64,000 bases of DNA from Pedobacter puniceum (GCF_009674685.1 NZ_WKJI01000005.1:85444-149443); one strand, 5' to 3'; positions 23,309 to 33,028 are shown, numbered from the stretch's first letter. Numbers and translations: made by a program. The notes: generated by a model not told the origin, from the letters alone.

Positions 23309-23343
23309 CTCAATACTCAATACTCAATACTCAATACTCAATA
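23309..23343 (+). repeat. tandem heptamer CTCAATA, five copies, just upstream of argH
   Basis: Five perfect CTCAATA units end 9 bp before the argH ATG at 23353. This is the longer version of the array at 14349 before argG. Copy-number change would alter the spacing in front of the start codon. Confidence 0.9.
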
Positions 23344-23352
23344 CTCCAAAAA

Positions 23353-24684
23353 ATGAAATTGTGGCAAAAAAATACATCAACAAATAACCTGGTAGAAACT
23401 TTTACGGTTGGACAGGATAGAGAAATGGATCTTTATCTTGCTGCTTTTGATGTTTTAGGTTCTTTAGCACATACTCAAATGCTAGAAAGTATTGGCTTAA
23501 TGACTAAAGAAGATTTAGAGAAAGTACAACGTGAGTTGAAAAATATTTACAGAGAAATTGCTGATGGAAATTTCACTATAGAAGATGGTGTAGAAGATGT
23601 ACACTCGCAGGTAGAAATGCTTTTAACCCAGAGAGTGGGCGAGGCAGGAAAGAAAATCCATAGCGGACGCTCTAGAAACGATCAAGTTTTGGTTGATTTA
23701 AAGCTGTTTTTCCGTAGTCAAATTCAGGAAATGGTGCTTTCTACAAAAGAGCTGTTTGATTTATTAACCCAACTTGCCGAGCAACATCAAGATAAATTAT
23801 TACCCGGTTATACACATCTTCAAATTGCCATGCCATCGTCTTTTGGTTTGTGGTTTGGAGCTTATGCGGAAAGCCTGATAGACGATTTAGAGTTGATGTT
23901 AGCAGCCTTTAAAATCAGTAATAAAAACCCTTTGGGTTCTGCTGCAGGTTATGGCTCATCTTTTCCTTTAAACCGTACTTTAACTACCCAATTATTGGGT
24001 TTTGATACACTAAATTACAACGTGGTTTATGCGCAAATGGGACGTGGTAAAAGTGAAAGAGTGCTTGCACAGGCTATGTCTTCCATCGCGGCAACGCTAA
24101 ACCGTATGGCTATGGACGCTTGCTTATTCATGAACCAGAATTTTGGTTTTATCAGTTTCCCTGATGAATTAACAACAGGTTCTAGCATTATGCCTCATAA
24201 GAAAAACCCAGATGTTTGGGAGCTGATAAGAGGGCGTACAAACCAGTTACAAGCGTTGCCAAATCAAATCATGATGTTAACCACCAATTTGCCTTCAGGT
24301 TATCATAGAGATATGCAACTGCTTAAAGAAACGCTTTTCCCGGCATTTAATAACCTAATGAGTTGCTTAGATATGGCAAAACTGATGCTTAAAAACATCA
24401 AGATTAAGGATAATATCTTGGCAGATGATAAATATGCTTACTTATTTAGCGTTGAGGTAGTTAACAATTTGGTGTTGGCGGGCATGCCATTTAGAGAAGC
24501 TTATAAAAAAGTAGGTTTAGATATTGAAGCAGGAAATTTTGAAACGGATAGAACCGTTAATCATACCCACGAAGGAAGTATCGGAAACTTAAATTTACCA
24601 GAAGTTAAAGCCATGATGCAGAATTTAGAGGCACAATTTAAGTTTGATAAAATAGAAATGGCAATTGATAAATTAGTGAAGTAA
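23353..24684 (+). CDS. argH: argininosuccinate lyase
   Basis: A 443-residue lyase of the fumarase/aspartase superfamily that splits argininosuccinate into arginine and fumarate. Signatures are HSGRSRNDQV (about residues 98-107), LPGYTHLQIAMPSSFG and the catalytic loop GSSIMPHKKNPDVWE. Length is slightly shorter than the 455-460 typical of other phyla but normal for Bacteroidota. It is the last arginine gene, and five CTCAATA repeats precede its start. Confidence 0.92.
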   Translation: MKLWQKNTSTNNLVETFTVGQDREMDLYLAAFDVLGSLAHTQMLESIGLMTKEDLEKVQRELKNIYREIADGNFTIEDGVEDVHSQVEMLLTQRVGEAGKKIHSGRSRNDQVLVDLKLFFRSQIQEMVLSTKELFDLLTQLAEQHQDKLLPGYTHLQIAMPSSFGLWFGAYAESLIDDLELMLAAFKISNKNPLGSAAGYGSSFPLNRTLTTQLLGFDTLNYNVVYAQMGRGKSERVLAQAMSSIAATLNRMAMDACLFMNQNFGFISFPDELTTGSSIMPHKKNPDVWELIRGRTNQLQALPNQIMMLTTNLPSGYHRDMQLLKETLFPAFNNLMSCLDMAKLMLKNIKIKDNILADDKYAYLFSVEVVNNLVLAGMPFREAYKKVGLDIEAGNFETDRTVNHTHEGSIGNLNLPEVKAMMQNLEAQFKFDKIEMAIDKLVK

Positions 24685-24796
24685 AGGTGCGATAGAATCG
24701 CCAAACCACATGAAGCACTCGTTACAAACGAGCGCAAGAATAAAAACCGAGCGTAAGGAAAAATCAAAAATCGTCAATCGTAATTCCAAAATAACA

Positions 24797-26053
24797 ATGA
24801 AAGTATCAGTATTAGCAGAAACCTTAATTGGGTCAGAGATTATAAAAATAGCAGGCGAAGTAAACCAAATGAAGGCCAAAGGAGCACAAATAGCTAATTT
24901 GACTATTGGTGATTTTGATGCTCAATTATATCCTATTCCTGCTGAGCTACAAAGTAATATTGTTGACGCTTACGCTGATTTTCAGACGAATTACCCACCT
25001 GCAGATGGTGTTTTAACTTTAAGAGAAAGCGTTGCTGATTTCTTGAAAAACAGAATGGGTTTAGATTACGCGGCAAAAAATGAAATTCTGATTTCTGGAG
25101 GCTCTCGTCCGCTTATTTATGCCACTTATTTAGCTTTGATTGATGCCGGAGATAAAGTAGTTTTCCCAGCTCCATCATGGAATAATAACCATTACGTTCA
25201 TTTACTAGGTGCTCATGGAATTAGTGTAGCTACGCAGCCTGAGAATAATTTTATGCCTACTGCTGCCGAGTTGAAACCACATTTAAAAGGTGCTAGTTTA
25301 TTGGCTTTATGTTCTCCGTTAAACCCAACGGGTACCATGTTTTCTGAACAAGGGCTCAGAGAGATTTGCGAATTGGTTATTGCAGAAAATAAAAGTAGAG
25401 CTGCAGGAGAAAAACCATTATACATCCTTTACGATCAAATATATTCTCAATTAACTTTTGGCGAACACCAACATATAGACCCGGTAACTTTATTTCCAGA
25501 ATTAAGAGATTATACCGTTTTTATTGATGGTAGCTCAAAATGTTTTGCAGCAACGGGTGTGAGGGTAGGCTGGGGCTTTGGTCCGGCAGAAATTATTGAT
25601 AAAATGAAAGCTATTGTAGGCCACATGGGTGCTTGGGCACCAAAGGCAGAGCAAGTAGCTATGGCCAAATATTTAAAAGATACTTTAGCTGTTGATACTT
25701 ATTTAGGAGATTTTAAAACCCGCATACAAAATAGTTTAGATACACTTTATAAAGGTATTAACGCCTTAAAAAATGAAGGTTTTGCAGTAGATGCTATTGA
25801 ACCTATGGGTGCTATCTACCTTACCTTAAAAATTGATTATTTAGGCAAAAGTACCCCAGAAGGAGAGGTCTTAAAATCATCCATAGATTTAAATTTTTAC
25901 TTGATAAAAGAAGCTAATATTGCTTTGGTGCCTTTTTCTGCTTTCGGTACCGATGATATGTGTTGGTATAGAGCATCTGTAGGCGCTTGTTCTGCCGATG
26001 AAATTGCAGCTAAAATTCCACAGTTGAAAGAAGCATTGGCTAAGTTGAAATAA
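24797..26053 (+). CDS. class I/II PLP-dependent aminotransferase (aspartate aminotransferase-like)
   Basis: A 418-residue fold-type I aminotransferase. Signatures are ANLTIGDFDAQLYPIPAEL near the N-terminus, LISGGSRPLIYATYL, LCSPLNPTGTMFS, and the PLP lysine in DGSSKCFAATGVRVGWGFG. The frame extends 29 codons upstream to 24710, but that part reads as intergenic repeat (hairpin CTCGTT/AACGAG at 24718-24732), so ATG at 24797 is chosen. It probably makes or consumes aspartate or another amino acid. It converges with the pseudaminic acid operon with an 8-bp gap and no visible terminator. Confidence 0.85.
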   Translation: MKVSVLAETLIGSEIIKIAGEVNQMKAKGAQIANLTIGDFDAQLYPIPAELQSNIVDAYADFQTNYPPADGVLTLRESVADFLKNRMGLDYAAKNEILISGGSRPLIYATYLALIDAGDKVVFPAPSWNNNHYVHLLGAHGISVATQPENNFMPTAAELKPHLKGASLLALCSPLNPTGTMFSEQGLREICELVIAENKSRAAGEKPLYILYDQIYSQLTFGEHQHIDPVTLFPELRDYTVFIDGSSKCFAATGVRVGWGFGPAEIIDKMKAIVGHMGAWAPKAEQVAMAKYLKDTLAVDTYLGDFKTRIQNSLDTLYKGINALKNEGFAVDAIEPMGAIYLTLKIDYLGKSTPEGEVLKSSIDLNFYLIKEANIALVPFSAFGTDDMCWYRASVGACSADEIAAKIPQLKEALAKLK

Positions 26054-26061
26054 GCCGTGTT

Positions 26062-27549
26062 CTAGCTCAATAATTTGGTTTTATATTTATCAATGATGGT
26101 ATTCATTTCTGGAGCTAGTTTAAGCAGATAAATGCTACTTACATATAGTAAGGTGATGATACCCGAGCGTAAGATAATATCCCAAACAAAAAAAGATTGT
26201 TTTGGTAAATAACCAATGATGAAGAGGGTAAACAAGCCTATCATCAGTATAAAAAGGTTATTTAAGCCCATAGGCTGCATCTTAAACTTCATAACCAAGA
26301 AAAGGTATCTAAAGAAATTAAATAATAGCGTAGCCAAAGCTGTTGCCATAGCAGAGCCGGTTATCCCCCAAATAGGGATAAAAATATAATTGGTAGCTAT
26401 CGTGATGAATATAAGTGCTAAAAAGAAATAAGTATCGTACTTATAATATTTAGAAGTGGCAATGATAACACCGTTAAAGCCGGTTGCCATTTCTATTAAG
26501 CCAGAAAGGCTGATGAATAAAATCACATATTTACCAGCCTCGTATTCTTTAGGAATCATTTCAAATACATTATCAATATTGGCCCAAATGCCAATAAATA
26601 TGAGCATGGCAATTAAAAGCTGATTGATACAACTTTTCTTGTATACAGATTTTATCCCTTCTATATCATTAACTTTCCATTTCTCTGCTATGATGATGCC
26701 ACCAATTCTGTACATGATACGTGAAGGCATTAATACCACAGTACCAAAAAATGCGGTGATACTGTATATCCCTGTTAAGGAAGTATTAATCATCTCATTA
26801 ATCATGATTTTATCAATGTATTGGATAATCATGGTGGTGAAACCCGTAAGCACAGCAAATAAACTCACGCTACTTAGCATCTTAACCATTTCTGAATTTA
26901 AAAATGCAAAATCAGGTTTGAGGTTAAAAGCTTTTTTTCTGTATAGTTTGATAAATATCCATACAGTTGGGATGAGATTGGCCAATACCCAAATCCATAG
27001 AAATAATGGAAAAGGTAAGGTAAAATAAAGCATCAAACTCATGGCTATGGCTACCGTAAGTTTTTGTACAAATTCTTTAAGTGTTGAGCCTGTAACTGCA
27101 TCTAACAAAGCTGTTCTGTTAAAAGTATCTAAGGCATTAAATAAAACGGTACCCAAAGTAAGTACCAGTATAACAGGTGTATAATCTTGAAACAGCGTAG
27201 TGAAATTACTTTCCACAGGTAATATAGATTTACCTAAGTAAAAAAGTAGCATGAAAAGTAAAAGCCCCAAAAAAGGTATTGCTAGTAATAAAAACATAAA
27301 ACCGTTATGGTTTCTTGTTTCATCTCTAAAATAGGGAAAGCATCTGATACTGGCGTTGAAAAAGCCTAGAGAACCCAGTTGAGCTAAAATCATGGTGAAA
27401 GACAGAATTAAATCTAATATCCCGTTTTCTTCTGGCCCCAATCCGTGAGAACGTAAAACAGTAACACTAAAAAAGCCAATGATGATTCCTAAATAAGAAT
27501 AAATGCTTCCTTTTATGGTTTGTGAGCCAATGGTACCTGTTTTACTCAT
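26062..27549 (-). CDS. polysaccharide flippase (Wzx/MATE-like) of the pseudaminic acid operon
   Basis: A 495-residue integral-membrane protein with about twelve to fourteen hydrophobic segments spread over the length. The N-terminal segment (GTIGSQTIKGSIYSYLGIIIG) and the pattern of paired helices match oligosaccharide flippases of the polysaccharide biosynthesis protein family. It is the last gene of the minus-strand pse operon, 4 bp after pseI, and would move a lipid-linked glycan or repeat unit containing pseudaminic acid across the inner membrane. The exact substrate is inferred. Confidence 0.82.
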   Translation of the reverse strand: MSKTGTIGSQTIKGSIYSYLGIIIGFFSVTVLRSHGLGPEENGILDLILSFTMILAQLGSLGFFNASIRCFPYFRDETRNHNGFMFLLLAIPFLGLLLFMLLFYLGKSILPVESNFTTLFQDYTPVILVLTLGTVLFNALDTFNRTALLDAVTGSTLKEFVQKLTVAIAMSLMLYFTLPFPLFLWIWVLANLIPTVWIFIKLYRKKAFNLKPDFAFLNSEMVKMLSSVSLFAVLTGFTTMIIQYIDKIMINEMINTSLTGIYSITAFFGTVVLMPSRIMYRIGGIIIAEKWKVNDIEGIKSVYKKSCINQLLIAMLIFIGIWANIDNVFEMIPKEYEAGKYVILFISLSGLIEMATGFNGVIIATSKYYKYDTYFFLALIFITIATNYIFIPIWGITGSAMATALATLLFNFFRYLFLVMKFKMQPMGLNNLFILMIGLFTLFIIGYLPKQSFFVWDIILRSGIITLLYVSSIYLLKLAPEMNTIIDKYKTKLLS

Positions 27550-27553
27550 GTAA

Positions 27554-28594
27554 TTATAAATTCTCCCAAGTTAAAGGAGTACCTGCTTTAATAGCTTCTT
27601 TTACTTTTTTTCCTATAATGGCATCCCAAAATTTAGGTGCTAAACCGTAACCTGGTCTAATAATTTTTAAATTATCAGCACTAAATATGTCTCCAGGTTT
27701 TACATCTTTAGAAACATAAATAGAACGTTTAAATAATAAGCTTTTTTCTTCTGCTTTTTGCACACCATATTGGATGTTTCCTAAAGCTAAAAATGCCCTT
27801 TCTGTTTCTACAACCAAGGCTTTTAATTCTTCTGGTTCTAAAGAGAAAGCGCTATCAACTCCTCCATCTGCTCTTCTTAAAGTAAAATGCTTTTCTATTA
27901 CCCTAGCACCTAAAGCCACAGCAGCTACAGAAGCACCAATACCCATGGTATGGTCTGATAAACCTACTACCGTATGATGTAAATTTGCTAAATGAGGAAT
28001 GGTAAATAAATTGGTGTTCTCTGGCGTTGCCGGATAAGTACTTGTACACTTTAGTAAAATGATATTTTGGCAGCCATTTTCTTTTAAAACACGTACGCTT
28101 TCATCAATATCTGCAATAGATGCTACACCAGTTGATACAATTACGGGTTTACCAGTTTGTGCCACTTTTTTTAAAAGTGGATGATGTGTATTCTCAAAAG
28201 AAGCAATTTTATAAGCCGGAACGTTTAATCCTTCCAGAAAATCAACCGCAGTTTCATCAAAAGGAGAGCTAAAAGCTTCCATACCTAGAGCTTTAGCTCG
28301 GTTAAATATAGCTTCATGCCACTCCCAAGGCGTATAAGCCATCTTATAAAGGTCATGAAGTTCTTTTCCATCCCATAAAGAATTTTTATCCTGAATGGTA
28401 TAAGCACCCTTCATGGTAATGGTATCAGCAGTATAGGTCTGCAATTTTAAAGCATGTGCACCAGCTTCAGCTGCAGCATCAACCAAAGCCAAAGCTCTTT
28501 CTAAAGACTGGTTATGGTTGCCACTCATCTCGGCTATGATAAAAGGCTTATGATTTGGGCCTATCGTAAATTTTCCTATCTGTATATCTCTCAT
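27554..28594 (-). CDS. pseI: pseudaminic acid synthase
   Basis: A 346-residue NeuB-family synthase that condenses phosphoenolpyruvate with 2,4-diacetamido-2,4,6-trideoxy-L-altrose. Typical segments are PFIIAEMSGNHNQSLERAL, AGAHALKLQTYTADT, GLSDHTMGIGASVAAVALGA and EKHFTLRR, with a C-terminal SAF-like antifreeze domain (FKRSIYVSKDVKPGD onward). The frame continues 22 codons further upstream, but that overlaps the preceding gene, so ATG at 28594 (MRDIQIGKFTIG) is preferred. It follows the pseG-pseH gene by 1 bp. Confidence 0.9.
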   Translation of the reverse strand: MRDIQIGKFTIGPNHKPFIIAEMSGNHNQSLERALALVDAAAEAGAHALKLQTYTADTITMKGAYTIQDKNSLWDGKELHDLYKMAYTPWEWHEAIFNRAKALGMEAFSSPFDETAVDFLEGLNVPAYKIASFENTHHPLLKKVAQTGKPVIVSTGVASIADIDESVRVLKENGCQNIILLKCTSTYPATPENTNLFTIPHLANLHHTVVGLSDHTMGIGASVAAVALGARVIEKHFTLRRADGGVDSAFSLEPEELKALVVETERAFLALGNIQYGVQKAEEKSLLFKRSIYVSKDVKPGDIFSADNLKIIRPGYGLAPKFWDAIIGKKVKEAIKAGTPLTWENL

Positions 28595-28595
28595 A

Positions 28596-30089
28596 CTAAG
28601 GTTTTTTAAAGAGCTTATAAATTTGATTTCCTTGATAAAGGCTTGTCTCTTCATCGCCAAAACCTGCTTTTTTGAATAATTTATAAGAAGCTATATTCTC
28701 TGTTTTGATATAGGCAATAATAGTAGCTTCTGGGTTTTGATGATGATAATCTAGTGTTGCTTTGCCAAGCATTTCTAAACCTAATGATTTTCCTCTAAAA
28801 TGTTCATCAATAGAAATGCCTATAATTACTTCATCTCCACTTTTATCAATTCTTACTTGTCCGGCTGGGCTATTGGTCTCTCTATCAAAAAACATGTAAA
28901 AATAGCAATTAACAGCTTTTAATTTAGCTTTAAACCATTGCACATGATTTTCATATTGAATAGCCTCCTGATTAAAGGAGTTTTTGCGTACCACTTCATC
29001 ATTTGCCCACTGGTAATATAAATCGCAATCTTCATCTTGTGCAAATCTAAATATCAGCTTAGAAGCAGCTAAATCTTTAAAGATGTTTAATATCCTTTGC
29101 GGAGATCTTCCATCTATCAAAGTTCTTTGTTTAACCATTTGTTGGTTTAAAACATCGGGTTGATTACAAACTTGCGTGATTTGCTTGACAAAATCCTCAT
29201 CCTCTATTTCTAAGAAATTACCAATATCAAAAAGTACCTGTTTTTCAGATAATCCTCTTAAATTATCCTTTTGATTATCGGCAGTTATACCAGAAATAAT
29301 AGGTATTCCTACAGCGCAAGCCTCTATTAAAATGCCGCTGGCAGCACAAATGGCTAAATCGCATTGGCTTAATAAATTTTGTAGCTCATCAGCAGAAATA
29401 TTTACATGAATTTTAAATTGTACATCATCTTGCTGTGCAATAAATTCATGAATACTCTTTAAATGAGGATTTATGGCTCCCAGCATCAAATGCACTTCTT
29501 TTAAATAGGGTACTTGAAGTAGAGTTTTAGCTACTTTTAAACTGGTATTATGTTCATCCGCAGCACCCATGCTAATAAATACTTTCTCTACCTTTTGTAT
29601 GCTTCTACATGCTTGTAGTTTAAAAAAGGGCTCGCGTAAAAGTGCGTAGTTTAAACCTAAGTTTAGTTGGGTATTATTTTCTTTTTGGTAATCCTGATAT
29701 TTTACTGCTAAAGATTGATTGATAACCACATCTGCCACTTGTTTGAAGGCAATCAAATCATCAATAAATACTAGTTTTAGCTGTTGTTTTTTTATTTCTT
29801 GTTGATAAGCTAAATCAAAATGATAACCATCTAAAACTAAAATATCTTCCTTTTTTAACAAATAAGATAGAAAAGATAGTTCTTCTGCAATTGTTTGTTT
29901 TTCAGAAATAGTTTCACAAGCAAAAGCGTTTTCTTGGATAAGACGAATAACTTTTTCTTCTGTTTTGCGGAGGATAAAGCAAATCTCAAAATCTTGTTTA
30001 AGCATATTTGCTAAGGCTAGGCAGCGTGTTATATGCCCCATGCCTAAGCTTAAACCACCATCACATCTTATGAAAACTTTATACCTCAA
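28596..30089 (-). CDS. pseG: PseG-PseH fusion: UDP-sugar hydrolase plus GNAT N-acetyltransferase
   Basis: A 497-residue bifunctional protein. Residues 1 to about 335 form a PseG-type hydrolase (RCDGGLSLGMGHITRCLALA near the N-terminus, SMGAADEHNTSLK and a late AICAASGILIEACAVGIP), which removes UDP from the diacetamido-trideoxy-altrose. Residues about 345-497 form a GNAT domain (GISIDEHFRGKSLGLEML, ENIASYKLFKKAGFG), matching PseH, which acetylates the 4-amino group. In Campylobacter and Helicobacter these are separate proteins. The order of domains is hydrolase first, acetyltransferase second, opposite to the reaction order. Confidence 0.85.
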   Translation of the reverse strand: MRYKVFIRCDGGLSLGMGHITRCLALANMLKQDFEICFILRKTEEKVIRLIQENAFACETISEKQTIAEELSFLSYLLKKEDILVLDGYHFDLAYQQEIKKQQLKLVFIDDLIAFKQVADVVINQSLAVKYQDYQKENNTQLNLGLNYALLREPFFKLQACRSIQKVEKVFISMGAADEHNTSLKVAKTLLQVPYLKEVHLMLGAINPHLKSIHEFIAQQDDVQFKIHVNISADELQNLLSQCDLAICAASGILIEACAVGIPIISGITADNQKDNLRGLSEKQVLFDIGNFLEIEDEDFVKQITQVCNQPDVLNQQMVKQRTLIDGRSPQRILNIFKDLAASKLIFRFAQDEDCDLYYQWANDEVVRKNSFNQEAIQYENHVQWFKAKLKAVNCYFYMFFDRETNSPAGQVRIDKSGDEVIIGISIDEHFRGKSLGLEMLGKATLDYHHQNPEATIIAYIKTENIASYKLFKKAGFGDEETSLYQGNQIYKLFKKP

Positions 30090-30090
30090 A

Positions 30091-30828
30091 TTAAACTTTC
30101 TTTTGTTCTATATGCTCATTAATGGCTGCCAACTGTGGGTTTTTCAAAAGAATTTCTTCTATTTCTGTATAAGCCAGCTCGGCAGCGTTATGGTTCTCTA
30201 TTAATTGTTTAATCAGCTCAAAATCAGGTTCTGTATCAACGGTTAGTCTTAAATGACTATGGTCTGAGCTTTGTACAACATCATGAAAATTAGTTTTTCC
30301 TTGTATATTTTTTCTGATGTATGGAGTAACGTGTTCTAAATCTGAGGCTTCTGTAGCGTTTTCAAAAGCATCTTTTAAGCTCTGATAGCTAAAAATTTCA
30401 AAATCAAATCCTCTGGCAAAAGTTCTAGCTATAACATTACTCATGTATAGGTTTGGATTATCTAATTTGATGTATTTATTTACGCTATTTCGTATCAAAT
30501 GAGGGTCTATTAAAGGGCAATCAGAAGTTACTCTTACTATAATATCGTATTTAAATTGTTTAGCCGTATGGTAAAATCTACTTAAAACATCATCCTCGCT
30601 TCCTCTATAGTAATTTAGATGATATTCTTTAGCAAAATCAACTAAGGGATCATCTGTATGGTTTGTAGTTGTAGCAATAGCAATAGAAAAACCTGTTTGT
30701 TGTAAACGCTCTATATGATAAGCCAATAAACTTTTCCCATTTACCAGTTTAAGCACTTTACCAGGTAGGCGAGTGCTGGTCATACGAGCTTGCGTAATGA
30801 TACCTATATTGAACGCGTTCTTATCCAA
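30091..30828 (-). CDS. pseF: cytidylyltransferase (pseudaminic acid activation)
   Basis: A 245-residue nucleotidyltransferase of the SpsF/CMP-sugar family. The nucleotide-binding motif is ITQARMTSTRLPGKVLK near the N-terminus, with EDDVLSRFYHTAKQF and VRVTSDCPLIDP typical of SpsF. In a pse operon lacking any other cytidylyltransferase, it should activate pseudaminic acid as CMP-Pse. It is packed 2 bp from each neighbour. Confidence 0.83.
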   Translation of the reverse strand: MDKNAFNIGIITQARMTSTRLPGKVLKLVNGKSLLAYHIERLQQTGFSIAIATTTNHTDDPLVDFAKEYHLNYYRGSEDDVLSRFYHTAKQFKYDIIVRVTSDCPLIDPHLIRNSVNKYIKLDNPNLYMSNVIARTFARGFDFEIFSYQSLKDAFENATEASDLEHVTPYIRKNIQGKTNFHDVVQSSDHSHLRLTVDTEPDFELIKQLIENHNAAELAYTEIEEILLKNPQLAAINEHIEQKKV

Positions 30829-30830
30829 AA

Positions 30831-31991
30831 TTATTTAACGAATTTTAAAATAGTTTCAATAATATATTGCTGTTCATCATCAGTTAAAGATTGATACATA
30901 GGAATACTCAGGCAAGCTTCATAATATTTTTCTGCTAAAGGAAAATCCCCTTTTTTGTAACCTTGTTTTTGGTAATAAGGCATTAAATGAACAGGCACAT
31001 AATGCACTTGCGCATAAATATGGTTCTCCTTTAAATAATTATATAATCCTAACCTATCTTTTATTTGTATCACGTATAGATGATAAGCGTTTCCGGGATG
31101 ATTGATAGGCTTAATAATAGCTGTATTTTCAAAAGCTGCATCATATTGTTTAGCCAATACTCTTCTTCTTTCTAAATTAGCAGCAGCTCTTTCTAGCTGC
31201 GAGCTTCCTAAAGCAGCCTGAAAATCTGTAATTCTGTAATTGTAGCCAAGTTCTTGCATCTCATAATACCAACCACCTTGCGCAACTTCTGAGGCTTCAT
31301 TTTGAAATTGGGTAGCATTTTTGGTGATACCATGCGTTCTTAAAAGTAATAAGTTCTCGTATAAAGCTGGGTTATTGGTAGTAATCATTCCACCTTCACC
31401 AGTGGCAATATGTTTAACCGGATGAAAAGAAAAGATACTCAAATCGGCAAAATTGCCGTTTCCACAATTTTGTTGTTGTTTATGGCTATCTATAAAATAA
31501 CCACCTGGTGCATGGCAAGCATCTTCAATAATCCATAAACCAAACTCATCTGCAAGTTTTCTAAAAGCTTCTAAATCTACCGCATTGCCGGCAAAATCTA
31601 CAGGAACTATACCGCTAAAAAATCCTTTTGGTTTGCTTTCTATTAAGGCTCTAACTTTTGTTATGTCTAATAGAAAAGTTTTAGGATCTATATCAGCAAA
31701 GAAAACCTCTCCGCCACAATATTTAATACAGTTAGCAGATGCTGCAAAAGTTATAGGCGAAGTAATGACGTTACTTTTTTCATTTACATTTAAAGCTAAA
31801 GCACATAAATGTAAAGCTGCTGTACCATTAGAAACAGCTACAGCATATTTAGCGCCTACATAATCTGCAAATTTTTGTTCAAAAGTGGCAATATGTGGCC
31901 CTTGAGTTAAAAAATCAGATTTTAAGACTTCTACAACAGCTTGTATATCTTCATCTGTTATGGTTTGCCTACCGTATGGAATTGCTTTCAT
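30831..31991 (-). CDS. pseC: UDP-4-keto-6-deoxy-N-acetyl-L-altrosamine aminotransferase
   Basis: A 386-residue DegT/DnrJ/EryC1/StrS aminotransferase. It starts IPYGRQTITDEDIQAVVEVL, typical of PseC, and has AVSNGTAALHLCALAL, EDACHAPGG and the PLP lysine in FSFHPVKHIATGEGGM. It transfers an amino group to C4 of the product of PseB. It is 1 bp from pseB. Confidence 0.9.
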   Translation of the reverse strand: MKAIPYGRQTITDEDIQAVVEVLKSDFLTQGPHIATFEQKFADYVGAKYAVAVSNGTAALHLCALALNVNEKSNVITSPITFAASANCIKYCGGEVFFADIDPKTFLLDITKVRALIESKPKGFFSGIVPVDFAGNAVDLEAFRKLADEFGLWIIEDACHAPGGYFIDSHKQQQNCGNGNFADLSIFSFHPVKHIATGEGGMITTNNPALYENLLLLRTHGITKNATQFQNEASEVAQGGWYYEMQELGYNYRITDFQAALGSSQLERAAANLERRRVLAKQYDAAFENTAIIKPINHPGNAYHLYVIQIKDRLGLYNYLKENHIYAQVHYVPVHLMPYYQKQGYKKGDFPLAEKYYEACLSIPMYQSLTDDEQQYIIETILKFVK

Positions 31992-31992
31992 A

Positions 31993-33009
31993 TTAAACCG
32001 TAAAATCTGGATATAAATGTTCTTTAATTAAGGCTCTTATTTCTTCTGCGCTTACCCATTCGGTATTTTCTCCAGAGTTATATTGAAAGCCTTGTTTTAC
32101 CAATTTGGCATTAAAGTGTTTGATATAATCATCCAAATTAAAATTTGGTGCTTGCGGCAAAATAGCGTAATACTTGCCTAAATCATAAGTGGTAAAAGAA
32201 TCAGAAGAGGTAATCATTTCTTCATGAACTTTTTCTCCTGGGCGTATACCAACAATTTCTTGTTTACAATTTGGGCCAACGGCATTAGCTACATCGGTAA
32301 TTTTATACGAGGGAATTTTAGGGACAAATATTTCGCCACCCCAAGCGGTTTCCATAGCATGTAAAACCATATCAACACCTCCCTGTAAAGAGATATTAAA
32401 ACGCGTCATGTTAGGGTCTGTAATAGGTAAAACACCCTCGTTTCTTTTCTTCATGAAGAACGGAATAACAGAGCCATTAGAACCCATTACATTACCGTAG
32501 CGTACAACAGAAAATTTAATTTGTCTTTTCCCTTTGATATTATTTGCCGCTACAAAAAGTTTATCAGAAGCTAATTTTGTGGCGCCATATAAGTTAATAG
32601 GAGCACAAGCTTTATCGGTAGAAAGTGCAACAACATTGGTAACACCCATAGCTAAACAGGCATCAATAACATTTTGAGCACCATGTATATTGGTTTTTAC
32701 ACATTCATCAGGGTTATATTCTGCTATAGGCACATGTTTCATGGCTGCTGCATGTATCACATAATCTATATCTTGCATAGCTCTTTCTAAGCGTTTATAA
32801 TCTCTCACATCGCCTATAAAGTATCTAATGCCATCGTATTTAGATTTAGGAAACTCCTGAGCCATTTCAAATTGCTTTTGCTCATCTCTAGAATAAATTA
32901 CCAGTCTTTTAACCTGTGGAAATTTCTCTAAAATATTCTTGGTAAGATGCTTGCCTAAAGAGCCTGTACCGCCTGTAATTAAAATAGATTTACCATTTAA
33001 ATCTAACAT
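31993..33009 (-). CDS. pseB: UDP-GlcNAc 4,6-dehydratase (inverting)
   Basis: A 338-residue extended SDR enzyme opening the pseudaminic acid pathway. The NADP motif is SILITGGTGSLGKHL, with ALSTDKACAPINLYGATKLA carrying the YxxxK pair and HAAAMKHVPIAEYNP a PseB signature. The frame continues 22 codons upstream into the previous gene, but ATG at 33009 (MLDLNGKSI) matches the family start and leaves 19 bp after the acyltransferase gene. Confidence 0.9.
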   Translation of the reverse strand: MLDLNGKSILITGGTGSLGKHLTKNILEKFPQVKRLVIYSRDEQKQFEMAQEFPKSKYDGIRYFIGDVRDYKRLERAMQDIDYVIHAAAMKHVPIAEYNPDECVKTNIHGAQNVIDACLAMGVTNVVALSTDKACAPINLYGATKLASDKLFVAANNIKGKRQIKFSVVRYGNVMGSNGSVIPFFMKKRNEGVLPITDPNMTRFNISLQGGVDMVLHAMETAWGGEIFVPKIPSYKITDVANAVGPNCKQEIVGIRPGEKVHEEMITSSDSFTTYDLGKYYAILPQAPNFNLDDYIKHFNAKLVKQGFQYNSGENTEWVSAEEIRALIKEHLYPDFTV

Positions 33010-33028
33010 ATTTTCTGTTTTAAGTATT

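Larger units (their letters stand above)
22711..23317 (+). repeat. weak inverted repeats around the ORF6N gene
   Basis: AGTATTAAGAATTTTGA (22711-22727) and TTAAAAATCTCAATACT (23301-23317) are inverted copies matching at 14 of 17 positions. The right arm runs into the CTCAATA tandem. The AT-rich composition makes chance plausible. Confidence 0.35.

Noticed and set aside
23309..23343. CTCAATA array as a possible CRISPR
   Set aside because: The 7-bp units are contiguous with no spacers, and no cas genes are present.
24710..24796. Upstream extension of the aminotransferase gene
   Set aside because: The added 29 codons are low-complexity, hairpin-containing intergenic sequence; family proteins begin near the ATG at 24797.
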